11,209 nucleotides of DNA. Origin: UBA1038 sp964480995 (GTDB lineage: Bacteria; Bacillota; Clostridia; Christensenellales; Aristaeellaceae). The stretch is from NCBI GenBank assembly GCA_964480995.1, contig CAYZRZ010000069.1, positions 1-11,209 of the forward strand, read 5' to 3'. Each line of letters starts with the position of its first letter. The stretch's first letter is position 1. Shown here piece after piece: positions 1 through 5,416 of the stretch. The position numbers were made by a program, and so were the translations under genes. Below the pieces are notes generated by a model. That model saw only the letters and a program-made list of their open reading frames with translations, was not told where the DNA came from and made no database searches.

Positions 1-377
1 GGAATATCAACCTTTTTGCCATTCACAAGGAAATGACCATGGTTAACCAGCTGGCGCGCGTGACGGCGGGACTTGCCAAAGCCAAGCCGATAAATCACGT
101 TGTCAAGCCTGCACTCAAGCAGCTGCATGAGGTTGTCGCCGGTAACGCCGCGCATGCCGACAGCACGCTCATAATAGCGGCGGAACTGGCGCTCCAATAC
201 GCCATAAACAAACTTGACCTTTTGCTTTTCTTTCATCTGCGAGCCATACTCGCTGACCTTCTTGCGGCGATCGCCGCCGGGATTGCGGGTCGTTTTCTTA
301 TTGCTATAGCCGAGCACGGCGGGAGAGATATCCAGTGCTTTGCATTTCTTCGCAATCGGCGAAGTATTTCTTGCCAT
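1..377 (-). CDS. rpsD: 30S ribosomal protein S4 (uS4), 3' end cut by the window edge
   Basis: S4 is a primary 16S rRNA-binding protein that nucleates 30S body assembly and helps proofreading and mRNA unwinding at the entry channel. The visible 125 residues start MARNTSPIAKKCK and contain the SEYG motif (residues 42-45), the conserved EKQK and YGVLERQFR region (50-66), and the start of the S4 RNA-binding domain, RLDNVIYRLG near 90-99 and RQLVNHGHFLVNG near 108-120. Only one cysteine (C12) sits in the N-terminal region, so this looks like the zinc-free S4 form. The ATG at 375-377 follows a GGAGG site with good spacing and lies 13 nt after rpsK. Position right after rpsM and rpsK is the alpha-operon arrangement; in E. 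coli S4 represses that operon by binding its leader, which may matter for the hairpins before rpsM. About a third of the protein lies beyond base 1. Confidence 0.96.
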   Translation of the reverse strand, partial: MARNTSPIAKKCKALDISPAVLGYSNKKTTRNPGGDRRKKVSEYGSQMKEKQKVKFVYGVLERQFRRYYERAVGMRGVTGDNLMQLLECRLDNVIYRLGFGKSRRHARQLVNHGHFLVNGKKVDI

Positions 378-390
378 TTACTTTCCCTCC

Positions 391-792
391 TTACACCCTT
401 CTGCGTTTTGGCGGACGGCAGCCATTGTGCGGAATAGGCGTAACGTCCTTGATCATGCTGACTTCAAGCCCGGCTGTCTGCAGGGAACGGATGGCGGCTT
501 CACGGCCCGAACCGGGGCCCTTCACCAGCACATCCACCGTGCGGAGGCCAAACTCAGCCGCCGCTCTGGCTGCTGTTTCCGCCGCCATCTGGGCCGCAAA
601 GGGTGTGGATTTCTTATTGCCGCGAAAACCCATGCCGCCGGCGGATGACCAACTGAGCGCATTTCCGGCCACATCGGTGATCGTGACGATTGTGTTATTG
701 AATGAAGAACGGATATGAACGATGCCCCGTTCTACGAGCTTTTTTTCGCGCCGCTTGCGCGATACTTTTTTAAGCGATGCTTTGGGTGCCAT
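391..792 (-). CDS. rpsK: 30S ribosomal protein S11 (uS11)
   Basis: S11 sits on the 30S platform, contacts the 3' region of 16S rRNA and helps shape the mRNA exit (Shine-Dalgarno) cleft. The 133-residue product has the family length and its signature parts: GIVHIRSSFNNTIVTITD (residues 23-40), SSAGGMGFRG (49-58), KGPGSGREAAIRSL (91-104) and the C-terminal PHNGCRPPKRRRV (121-133). The Asn123-Gly124 pair corresponds to the site known in E. coli S11 to form isoaspartate. The ATG at 790-792 is preceded by AAGGAG with a 5-nt spacer. The gene lies 44 nt after rpsM and 13 nt before rpsD. A perfect 7-bp hairpin lies just upstream of the ribosome binding site and could affect its translation. Confidence 0.98.
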   Translation of the reverse strand: MAPKASLKKVSRKRREKKLVERGIVHIRSSFNNTIVTITDVAGNALSWSSAGGMGFRGNKKSTPFAAQMAAETAARAAAEFGLRTVDVLVKGPGSGREAAIRSLQTAGLEVSMIKDVTPIPHNGCRPPKRRRV

Positions 793-805
793 AGATTCTC
801 CTTCC

Positions 806-823
806 GTAGGCGATGACGCCTAC
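806..823 (-). promoter_or_regulatory. Perfect 7-bp hairpin just upstream of the rpsK ribosome binding site
   Basis: In the minus-strand RNA GUAGGCG pairs with CGCCUAC around a UCAU tetraloop. The stem ends two bases before the AAGGAG of rpsK (798-803). No U-tract follows, so it is not an intrinsic terminator. The stem is visible in sequence; a role in translation or mRNA stability is inference. Confidence 0.5.
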
Positions 824-836
824 AACATCAAAACGC

Positions 837-1214
837 TTACTTTGCTGCTTTCTTTTTGCCGGCTACTTGCTTCTTGGGGCCTTTGCGGGTACGGGCATTC
901 TGCTTGGTATTCTGCCCGCGCACAGGCAGCCCGCGACGGTGACGGACACCGCGGTAGCAGCCAATCTCAACCAAGCGCTTGATGTTAAGCGAAATCTCAC
1001 GGCGCAGATCGCCTTCGACCTTGACATGATGTTCGATATAATCACGCAGTTTGCTGATGTCGTTTTCGGAAAGATCCCTTACTCGGGTGTTCGGATCAAT
1101 CTCAGTATCGGCCAGAATCGTCTGTGAAGTCTTAAGGCCGATACCAAAGATGTAAGTAAGCCCGATTTCAACGCGCTTTTCATTTGGCAGATCAACGCCG
1201 GATATACGTGCCAT
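837..1214 (-). CDS. rpsM: 30S ribosomal protein S13 (uS13)
   Basis: S13 lies in the 30S head, contacts the P-site tRNA through its basic tail, and forms intersubunit bridges with the 50S. The 125-residue product begins MARISGVDLPNEKR, has the helix-two-turn-helix region GIGLKTSQTIL (24-34), the conserved GCYRGVRHRRGLPVRGQ (85-101) and TKQNARTRKG (103-112), and ends in a lysine-rich tail. The reading frame stays open upstream for about 40 more codons, but those residues do not resemble S13, and the GGAGGTG at 1225-1231 lies inside that stretch, so the ATG at 1212-1214 is the start. The spacer to that site is about 10-12 nt, somewhat long. A 140-nt leader with paired repeats precedes it, the longest spacer in this window. 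Confidence 0.97.
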   Translation of the reverse strand: MARISGVDLPNEKRVEIGLTYIFGIGLKTSQTILADTEIDPNTRVRDLSENDISKLRDYIEHHVKVEGDLRREISLNIKRLVEIGCYRGVRHRRGLPVRGQNTKQNARTRKGPKKQVAGKKKAAK

Positions 1215-1257
1215 CTGTTGGATACACCTCCACATATTTCGTAGGTAAGAATGAATG

Positions 1258-1305
1258 TTGACCGCGCCCTGATGGGACGGTCTATATGATTGACCGCGCA
1301 GTCCC
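1258..1305 (-). promoter_or_regulatory. rpsM leader with two mutually exclusive hairpins
   Basis: The minus-strand RNA carries the 10-mer GCGCGGUCAA twice (1290-1299 and 1258-1267). Between them lies GACCGUCCC (1274-1282). The middle block can pair with the upstream copy (CGGUC with GACCG, extended by GGGA with UCCC across a 5-nt bulge) or with the downstream copy (GACCG with CGGUC plus CCC with GGG around an AUCA loop), but not both. This layout is typical of a switchable leader. It sits in the rpmJ-rpsM spacer, the place where S4 represses the alpha operon in E. coli. No U-tract is seen, so a translational rather than a transcriptional effect would be expected. Function is inferred. Confidence 0.42.
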
Positions 1306-1354
1306 CCCGCATGGCAGGAGGCAGCCGCCCGCACGGCTTATCATTAAAGAATAA

Positions 1355-1468
1355 TCAACCCTGCTTCTGCTTGTGCTTGGGGTTCTCACAGATGATCATC
1401 ACATTGCCTTTGCGTTTGATGATCTTGCACTTTTCGCACATGGGCTTAACTGAAGGACGAACTTTCAT
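1355..1468 (-). CDS. rpmJ: 50S ribosomal protein L36 (bL36), zinc-binding form
   Basis: L36 is the smallest 50S protein and stabilises 23S rRNA near the base of the L7/L12 stalk. The 37-residue product begins MKVRPSVKPMCEKCKIIKRK and ends NPKHKQKQG, a full-length match to the family. The zinc ligands are all present: C11, C14, C27 and H32 (the CCCH type), so this is the zinc-containing paralogue form. The ATG at 1466-1468 is preceded by GAGGAGG with an 8-nt spacer. It follows infA by 41 nt, the usual infA-rpmJ-rpsM order, and is followed by an unusually long 140-nt spacer before rpsM. Confidence 0.97.
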   Translation of the reverse strand: MKVRPSVKPMCEKCKIIKRKGNVMIICENPKHKQKQG

Positions 1469-1489
1469 GGGATATACCTCCTCAAATCA

Positions 1490-1504
1490 GCTGCTTTAGG
1501 CAGC
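1490..1504 (-). promoter_or_regulatory. Small 5-bp hairpin in the infA-rpmJ spacer
   Basis: The minus-strand RNA has GCUGC and GCAGC separated by CUAAA, a perfect but short stem lying between the infA stop and the rpmJ ribosome binding site. It is weak alone and could be chance; it is recorded because other long spacers here also hold stems. Confidence 0.25.
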
Positions 1505-1509
1505 GAGCA

Positions 1510-1731
1510 TCAAGATTTACTGCGCCAGGTGATTCTGCCGCGGGTCAGGTCATAAGGTGATAGTTCGATGGTGACTTTGTCGCCCGGATAAATGCGGATA
1601 AAGTTCATGCGCATCTTTCCGGAGATATGTGCCATGATCTGGTGCCCGTTGGGCAGTTCGACCAGGAACATAGCGTTGGGTAACGCGTCGACAACCTTTC
1701 CTTCGATTTCAATGACATCACTTTTGGCCAA
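1510..1731 (-). CDS. infA: Translation initiation factor IF-1, TTG start
   Basis: IF-1 is a single OB-fold protein that binds the A site of the 30S subunit and works with IF-2 and IF-3 in start-site selection. From the TTG at 1729-1731 the product is 73 residues, against about 72 in the family. It begins (M)AKSDVIEIEGKV, has LPNAMFLVELPNGH (residues 17-30), AHISGKMRMNFIRI (33-46), GDKVTIELSPYDLTRGRI (49-66) and a basic end. A longer frame opens from an ATG at 1782, but the extra 17 residues are unlike IF-1 and contain the ribosome binding site itself (AAGGAGG at 1741-1747, 9-nt spacer to TTG). The start overlaps the last 14 bases of the KOW gene, which suggests translational coupling. A TTG start on a stoichiometric initiation factor may lower its translation, but that is inference. 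Confidence 0.95.
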   Translation of the reverse strand: MAKSDVIEIEGKVVDALPNAMFLVELPNGHQIMAHISGKMRMNFIRIYPGDKVTIELSPYDLTRGRITWRSKS

Positions 1732-2032
1732 ACACTGAATCCTCCTTATCGGCTGCGTCGGGATTTTTCGCGGACAATCCATCCAGCGCCTTGCGCAGAT
1801 CGCTGTCCGTCAGTTTTCCCTCTCTGTACTTCTCCGCCAGCTGAGGAAACTCATTGCTGGTAGAAATAAGGTGCCTGCGGCGCTTTTTCTTAGGTTTTTG
1901 AAGCTTCCGGGTGCTTCCGTCGGCAATCAGCACGAAATCAGCGTCCAACTGATATAATATCATAAAGGAATGGCCTTTGTCACGTCCTTTTTGTGAAATA
2001 ACGACAATTCCTTCGCGTAAAGGTGCCTTCAA
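1718..2032 (-). CDS. KOW-domain RNA-binding protein (L14e/L6e/L27e-like), TTG start
   Basis: This 104-residue basic protein is probably a ribosome-associated RNA-binding protein of the COG2163-like (L14e/L6e/L27e) KOW group found beside map and infA in many Clostridia; its exact role is not established. The KOW motif is at residues 7-25, with GIVVISQKGRDKG at 8-20. Next come VLIADGSTRKLQKPKKKRRR (34-53), the typical lysine-arginine stretch, and a predicted helical tail (62-87) with EGKLTDSDLRKAL (71-83). The start is TTG at 2030-2032, supported by GGGAGG with a 6-nt spacer that overlaps the map stop region; no ATG fits. It starts 12 nt after map and its end overlaps infA by 14 nt. The context suggests a job in ribosome assembly or translation, an inference only. 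Confidence 0.88.
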   Translation of the reverse strand: MKAPLREGIVVISQKGRDKGHSFMILYQLDADFVLIADGSTRKLQKPKKKRRRHLISTSNEFPQLAEKYREGKLTDSDLRKALDGLSAKNPDAADKEDSVFGQK

Positions 2033-2044
2033 TATCTTCCTCCC

Positions 2045-2812
2045 TTAACCCGGAAAACGATATCCGGGGAAGGTGAGCAGCTCAGGCCCCTGGGGTGTGA
2101 CCGCGACTGTGTGTTCGTAATGAGCGCAAGCGGATCCGTCAACCGTTTTAATGGTCCAGCCGTCCGCCATCTCCATCACGCGATAGCTGCCCAGCGTGAT
2201 CATCGGCTCAATCGCGATCACCATGCCGTTCTTCAGCCTGGTGCCGTGGCCCGGGAGGCCATAGTTGGGAACAGAAGGATCCTCATGCATGTTGCGGCCG
2301 ATACCGTGGCCGGTCAGTTCCCTCACGACGCCGAAACGATGGAATTCCGCCAGTTTCTGAACAGCATGGCCAATATCACCGATACGGTTGCCGTCAAGAG
2401 CGGCGGCCGCGCCTCGGAAGAAGCATTCCTCCGTCACGCGGATCAGCTCAGCTTTCTGGGGAGTGACTTCACCAATAGCGATTGTAAAGGCACTGTCTGC
2501 CTGCCAGCCATCCAGGATGAGCCCGCAGTCTATTGACAGAATGCTGCCTTCTGAAAGGACCACCTCGTCAGAGGGAATGCCATGCACCACCTCATCGTCA
2601 ATAGATGCGCAGATGGATTTGGGAAAGCCCTGGTAATTCAGAAAGGAAGGAATTGCCCCTGCCCGCCTGATCTTTTCCTCGGCGTAGGCATCGATCGCGA
2701 CGGTGCTTTCCCCCGCCTTGATCACTTCACGGATGCTTTGAAGAATATCGTAGAGCAGATGACCTGCCGAACGCATCTTCGCAATCTGTGACGGATTTTT
2801 CAGGGTAATCAT
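2045..2812 (-). CDS. map: Type I methionine aminopeptidase
   Basis: The enzyme removes the initiator methionine from nascent proteins at the ribosome exit when the second residue is small. The 255-residue product is a full-length bacterial type I enzyme. All metal ligands are present in order: D95 (SIDCG), D106 (ADSAFT), H169 (GHGIG), E202 (IEP) and E233 (YEHT), and the substrate-contacting H77 is in VVHGIP. There is no N-terminal zinc-finger extension. Its ATG overlaps the adk stop as ATGA (2809-2812), indicating translational coupling with adk. The neighbours (adk upstream, the KOW gene and infA downstream) are standard in Bacillota. There is no sign of damage or unusual composition. Confidence 0.98.
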   Translation of the reverse strand: MITLKNPSQIAKMRSAGHLLYDILQSIREVIKAGESTVAIDAYAEEKIRRAGAIPSFLNYQGFPKSICASIDDEVVHGIPSDEVVLSEGSILSIDCGLILDGWQADSAFTIAIGEVTPQKAELIRVTEECFFRGAAAALDGNRIGDIGHAVQKLAEFHRFGVVRELTGHGIGRNMHEDPSVPNYGLPGHGTRLKNGMVIAIEPMITLGSYRVMEMADGWTIKTVDGSACAHYEHTVAVTPQGPELLTFPGYRFPG

Positions 2813-3435
2813 TGAATACCCAGAGCCTCCAGAACTTCCGCATAGTTTTCATCCAGGCCGCCTTCACCGTTCGCGTCGCGCAGCAAGCCCTTATTTGCGT
2901 AGTAGTGGATCAGCGGCTCTGTCTGGCGGCGGTACACTTCCAGACGGTTCAGCACAGTCTGCGCCTCATCGTCCTTGCGCTGGATCAGCTTGCCGCCGCA
3001 AGCGGGGCATACATTCTTGTCCTCAAGGTACTTGGTATGGAAGGTGCCGTTGCAATCGGGGCAGACACGCCTTCCGCTGAGCCGATCAATGATCACCTGG
3101 TCAGAAACGATCAGGTTGAGCACCGCGTCGATTTGGGCAAACTGGCCCAGCGCTTCGGCCTGCGCCGCAGTGCGCGGGAAACCATCAAAGATATAGCCGC
3201 TTTTGCAGTCAGGATCCTGCAGGCGAACCTTGACCATGCCGATGATGACATCGTCAGGCACAAGCTCGCCGGCATCCATGTATTTCTTAGCCTCGAGGCC
3301 AAGAGGAGTCTGTGCCTTCACGTGGCTGCGCAGCATATCTCCCGTAGAGATCTGGGGGATATTCAGCTGCTGGGACAGCCTGATGGCGTGAGTACCCTTT
3401 CCCGCGCCGGGAGGGCCTAAGAAGATCAAATTCAT
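2809..3435 (-). CDS. adk: Adenylate kinase with four-cysteine zinc LID
   Basis: Adenylate kinase interconverts ATP + AMP and 2 ADP in the cytosol. The 208-residue product has the P-loop GPPGAGKGT (7-15), the AMP-site STGDMLRSH (30-38), FDGFPRT (83-89), GRRVC (121-125) and the LID, with arginines at R153 and R164. The LID holds CPDC (125-128) and CPAC (143-146), a Cys4 zinc site as in Gram-positive enzymes. The loop between the two pairs is shorter than I recall for Bacillus enzymes and lacks the common NPPK motif. The ATG at 3433-3435 follows GAGGT (3442-3446). Upstream is a long hairpin whose base touches this ribosome binding site; downstream the stop overlaps the map start by 4 nt. The total length is a little under the roughly 215 residues usual for zinc-type enzymes. 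Confidence 0.97.
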   Translation of the reverse strand: MNLIFLGPPGAGKGTHAIRLSQQLNIPQISTGDMLRSHVKAQTPLGLEAKKYMDAGELVPDDVIIGMVKVRLQDPDCKSGYIFDGFPRTAAQAEALGQFAQIDAVLNLIVSDQVIIDRLSGRRVCPDCNGTFHTKYLEDKNVCPACGGKLIQRKDDEAQTVLNRLEVYRRQTEPLIHYYANKGLLRDANGEGGLDENYAEVLEALGIQ

Positions 3436-3447
3436 GCTTTTACCTCA

Positions 3448-3485
3448 AATTTCCGCCCTCTGCCCGGGGGCAGAGGGGGGAAATT
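3448..3485 (-). promoter_or_regulatory. Long stem-loop between secY and adk
   Basis: Two 18-nt arms pair with a single C-C mismatch (positions 3455 and 3478), closing on a tiny C-rich loop. The base is AAUUUCC with GGAAAUU and the upper stem CCCUCUGCC with GGCAGAGGG. The stem ends one base before the UGAGGU of adk. Only three Us follow, so it is not a normal intrinsic terminator on either strand. It may limit readthrough, mark an mRNA processing or stability point, or hinder adk translation. It lies in the 78-nt secY-adk spacer, long for this cluster. Confidence 0.6.
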
Positions 3486-3497
3486 GCTCATTCGTCA

Positions 3498-3512
3498 CAA
3501 GAGCCTGTCTTG
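3498..3512 (-). other. Short 5-bp hairpin right after the secY stop
   Basis: The minus-strand RNA has CAAGA and UCUUG around a 5-nt loop, one base after the secY stop codon and upstream of the long secY-adk stem. It is weak and may be chance; with the larger stem it forms a tandem pair. Confidence 0.2.
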
Positions 3513-3513
3513 C

Positions 3514-4821
3514 TTATAGGAATCCCTTGTAGTTGCGCATGACCAGGTTCGCCTCAATCTGACGGACGGTTTCAAGCGCGACAGACACCGCGATCAGCAT
3601 GGAAGAGGCGGCAAAGGGAATCTGCACGCTCTGCCACATATAAAGCAGCGAGGGAATAGTCGCCAGAACGGCCAGGAACAGAGCTGCGAACAGAGTCAGC
3701 CTGTTGGTCGTGCGCGCCAGGTAATCCACGGTGTTTTTGCCCGAACGAATTCCGGGAATATTGCCGCCCTGCTGCTGGATATTCTTGGCGATATCCTGCG
3801 GGTTAAAGCTGATGGACGAGTAGAAGTAGCTGAACGCAATGATGAGCAGCGCAGTCACAACCAGGTACAGCGGCGCTTGCGGATGCATGTAGGCATTCCA
3901 CCAGCGGTACGCGCCGGAGCTGGTACCGAACATCGAGATGATCGTGCCGGGGAAGGCCATGAAGCTATAGGCAAAGATCAGAGGCAGCACGCCGACGGAA
4001 ACGACCTTCAGCGGAATGTGCGTGCTCTGTCCGCCGTACATCTTGCGGCCGACTACGCGTTTGGCATACTGAACGGGGATTCTGCGCTCACCCAGATCGA
4101 CGAAAGTGACAACCGTTATAATCACAAGCGCCGTAACGATCAGGATCAGGAAGTTGACCACCGGACTGCCCGCGCCTGTGTAGCTTGTGAAGCCCAGAGC
4201 GTCGGTGAAGGAGAGCAGAATGCCGTTGAAGAGGTTGGATATGATACCCGCGAAAATCAGCAGCGAGATACCGTTGCCGATCCCGTTGGCAGTTACTCGC
4301 TCACCGATCCACATCGCGAGAGCTGTGCCGCCGGCCATGATGATGCCGATGGAGAGCAGGCCCCAGAAGTTGTTGTAGGATTCCATCAACACGCGTGCAC
4401 CGCCCTGGGTGGTTGCGCTGTTCAGGCCGGCAATGATACCGATGGCCTGCAGAGCCGCGAGAAAAATGGTGGCATAACGGGTAATGCGGTTGAGCTTGGC
4501 TTTCCCCTCTTCCCCGCCCTCTTTGCCCAACCGCTCCAGCGCCGGAATGGCGATCTGCAGCAGCTGCATAATGATGCTGGCGTTGATGTAGGGGGTAATC
4601 CCCATAGCCATGATGGTCATTTGGTTAAACGCGTTGCCGGTCATCATGTTGACCAGCCCAAGCATATCAAACTGCTTGGAAACCTCCTGAACCACCGCGG
4701 CGTTGATACCGGGGACCGGCACGACGCTGACCAGTCGGTAAATAACCAGCATCATTAAGGTATACAGCAGCTTCTTTCGCAGCTCCGGAACCTTCCATGC
4801 GTTACGCAGCGTCTCCCACAT
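3514..4821 (-). CDS. secY: Protein translocase channel subunit SecY
   Basis: SecY is the ten-span inner-membrane pore of the SecYEG translocon, which passes or inserts nascent and SecA-driven proteins. The 435-residue product starts MWETLRNAWK and has the first membrane span near 18-36, the plug region near 50-72, GITPYINASIIMQLL (74-88), the cytosolic loop LGERRIPVQYAKRVVGRK (243-260) followed by THIPLKV (267-273), and the second large loop NPQDIAKNIQQQGGNIPGIR (340-359), both used for SecA and ribosome docking. The C-terminus RNYKGFL is short, as is usual. The ATG at 4819-4821 lies one base after the rplO stop, and its site GAGGTGA is inside the rplO end, so the two are tightly coupled. It is the last gene of the spc group and is followed by two hairpins. 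Confidence 0.99.
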   Translation of the reverse strand: MWETLRNAWKVPELRKKLLYTLMMLVIYRLVSVVPVPGINAAVVQEVSKQFDMLGLVNMMTGNAFNQMTIMAMGITPYINASIIMQLLQIAIPALERLGKEGGEEGKAKLNRITRYATIFLAALQAIGIIAGLNSATTQGGARVLMESYNNFWGLLSIGIIMAGGTALAMWIGERVTANGIGNGISLLIFAGIISNLFNGILLSFTDALGFTSYTGAGSPVVNFLILIVTALVIITVVTFVDLGERRIPVQYAKRVVGRKMYGGQSTHIPLKVVSVGVLPLIFAYSFMAFPGTIISMFGTSSGAYRWWNAYMHPQAPLYLVVTALLIIAFSYFYSSISFNPQDIAKNIQQQGGNIPGIRSGKNTVDYLARTTNRLTLFAALFLAVLATIPSLLYMWQSVQIPFAASSMLIAVSVALETVRQIEANLVMRNYKGFL

Positions 4822-4822
4822 G

Positions 4823-5263
4823 TCAGATCACCTCGGCTTTCCCGCCGAGCGCCTCAATCTTCTCTTTCGCAGAGGCGGTGAAGCGGTCAACTTGCACTGT
4901 CAGCTTTTTGGTCAGTTCGCCGCCGCCAAGTACTTTGACGCCATCTTTGATCTGTTTCACCAGACCATGCTGCTTGAGAAGCGCCACGGTAACAGTCGTG
5001 CCGTCTTCAAAGCGCTCAAGCTCAGACAGGTTAATCGTCGCGAACTCTTTGGCAAAGATGTTGGTGAAGCCGCTCTTGGGGATACGGCGGTACAAGGGCA
5101 TCTGGCCGCCTTCAAAACCGGGGGCTTTCCCGCCGCCGGAACGGGCCTTGGCACCTTTATGACCCTTGCCTGAGGTCTTGCCAAGTCCGGAACCTACGCC
5201 TCGGCCAAGGCGCTTCGGAGCAGTCGTGGAACCGATAGCCGGTTTCAACTCGTGCAGTTTCAT
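4823..5263 (-). CDS. rplO: 50S ribosomal protein L15 (uL15)
   Basis: L15 is a late-assembly 50S protein whose basic N-terminal extension threads into 23S rRNA. The 146-residue product is of normal length. It has the conserved glycine- and lysine-rich segment RLGRGVGSGLGKTSGKGHKG (18-37), GGQMPLYRRIPKSGF (52-66) and the C-terminal signature VLGGGELTKKLTV with the ASAKEKIEALGG helix (to residue 143). The ATG at 5261-5263 follows GGAGG with an 8-nt spacer. That site lies inside a 12-bp perfect palindrome touching the ATG, which might fold over it. The gene lies 13 nt after rpmD and one base before secY. Confidence 0.98.
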   Translation of the reverse strand: MKLHELKPAIGSTTAPKRLGRGVGSGLGKTSGKGHKGAKARSGGGKAPGFEGGQMPLYRRIPKSGFTNIFAKEFATINLSELERFEDGTTVTVALLKQHGLVKQIKDGVKVLGGGELTKKLTVQVDRFTASAKEKIEALGGKAEVI

Positions 5264-5275
5264 GAGGACGTCCTC
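5264..5275 (-). promoter_or_regulatory. 12-bp palindrome covering the rplO ribosome binding site
   Basis: GAGGACGTCCTC is perfectly self-complementary and ends right before the rplO ATG. In RNA, GAGG could pair with CCUC around an ACGU loop, occluding the Shine-Dalgarno sequence. With only 4 bp such a hairpin is weak, so regulation is speculative. Confidence 0.3.
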
Positions 5276-5276
5276 C

Positions 5277-5406
5277 TTATTCCTTGATTTCTTCCACTTT
5301 GACCATNNNNNNNNNNGATCTTGTGAAGGCCAAGCGCCTTCACTGTGTCGATTTGCTTTTGCAGGCAGGCGATCGGAGACTTCGTCAGCGTGATTTGTAA
5401 CTTCAT
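5277..5406 (-). CDS. rpmD: 50S ribosomal protein L30 (uL30), interrupted by an assembly gap
   Basis: L30 is a small 50S protein near the 5S rRNA side of the subunit. From the ATG at 5404-5406 (with a GAGGAGG site overlapping the rpsE stop) 30 intact codons read MKLQITLTKSPIACLQKQID then TVKALGLHKI. After the N-run (5307-5316) the sequence resumes as MVKVEEIKE and a TAA at 5277-5279, the classic L30 end. The two parts are in different frames if the 10 Ns are taken literally. Compared with E. coli and Bacillus L30 as I remember them, about 21 residues (near 63 nt) are missing. The gene is therefore probably intact in the organism and broken only in the assembly. Position between rpsE and rplO confirms the identity. 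Confidence 0.93.
5307..5316. other. Assembly gap (10 Ns) inside rpmD
   Basis: Ten unknown bases join two contigs or uncertain reads. The flanking L30 halves imply a true distance near 63 nt and divisible by three, so the N-run is a placeholder and coordinates to its right may shift in a corrected assembly. Confidence 0.97.
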
Positions 5407-5416
5407 ATTGTCCTCC

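Noticed and set aside
1215..1334. N-terminal extension of S13 by 40 residues
   Set aside because: The added residues do not resemble S13 and the ribosome binding site lies inside them; the region is better read as a leader.
1732..1782. IF-1 starting at an upstream ATG with 17 extra residues
   Set aside because: The ribosome binding site of infA is within this stretch and IF-1 homology starts at the TTG at 1731.
3448..3485. Intrinsic terminator after secY
   Set aside because: The stem is strong but only three Us follow it before the adk ribosome binding site, so it was kept as a stem-loop of unknown role rather than a terminator.
3877..4758. Long plus-strand open frame of 293 codons opposite secY
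   Set aside because: It lies wholly antisense to a clear secY, the translation resembles no family, and it has no fitting ribosome binding site; it is a by-product of GC-biased codon use.
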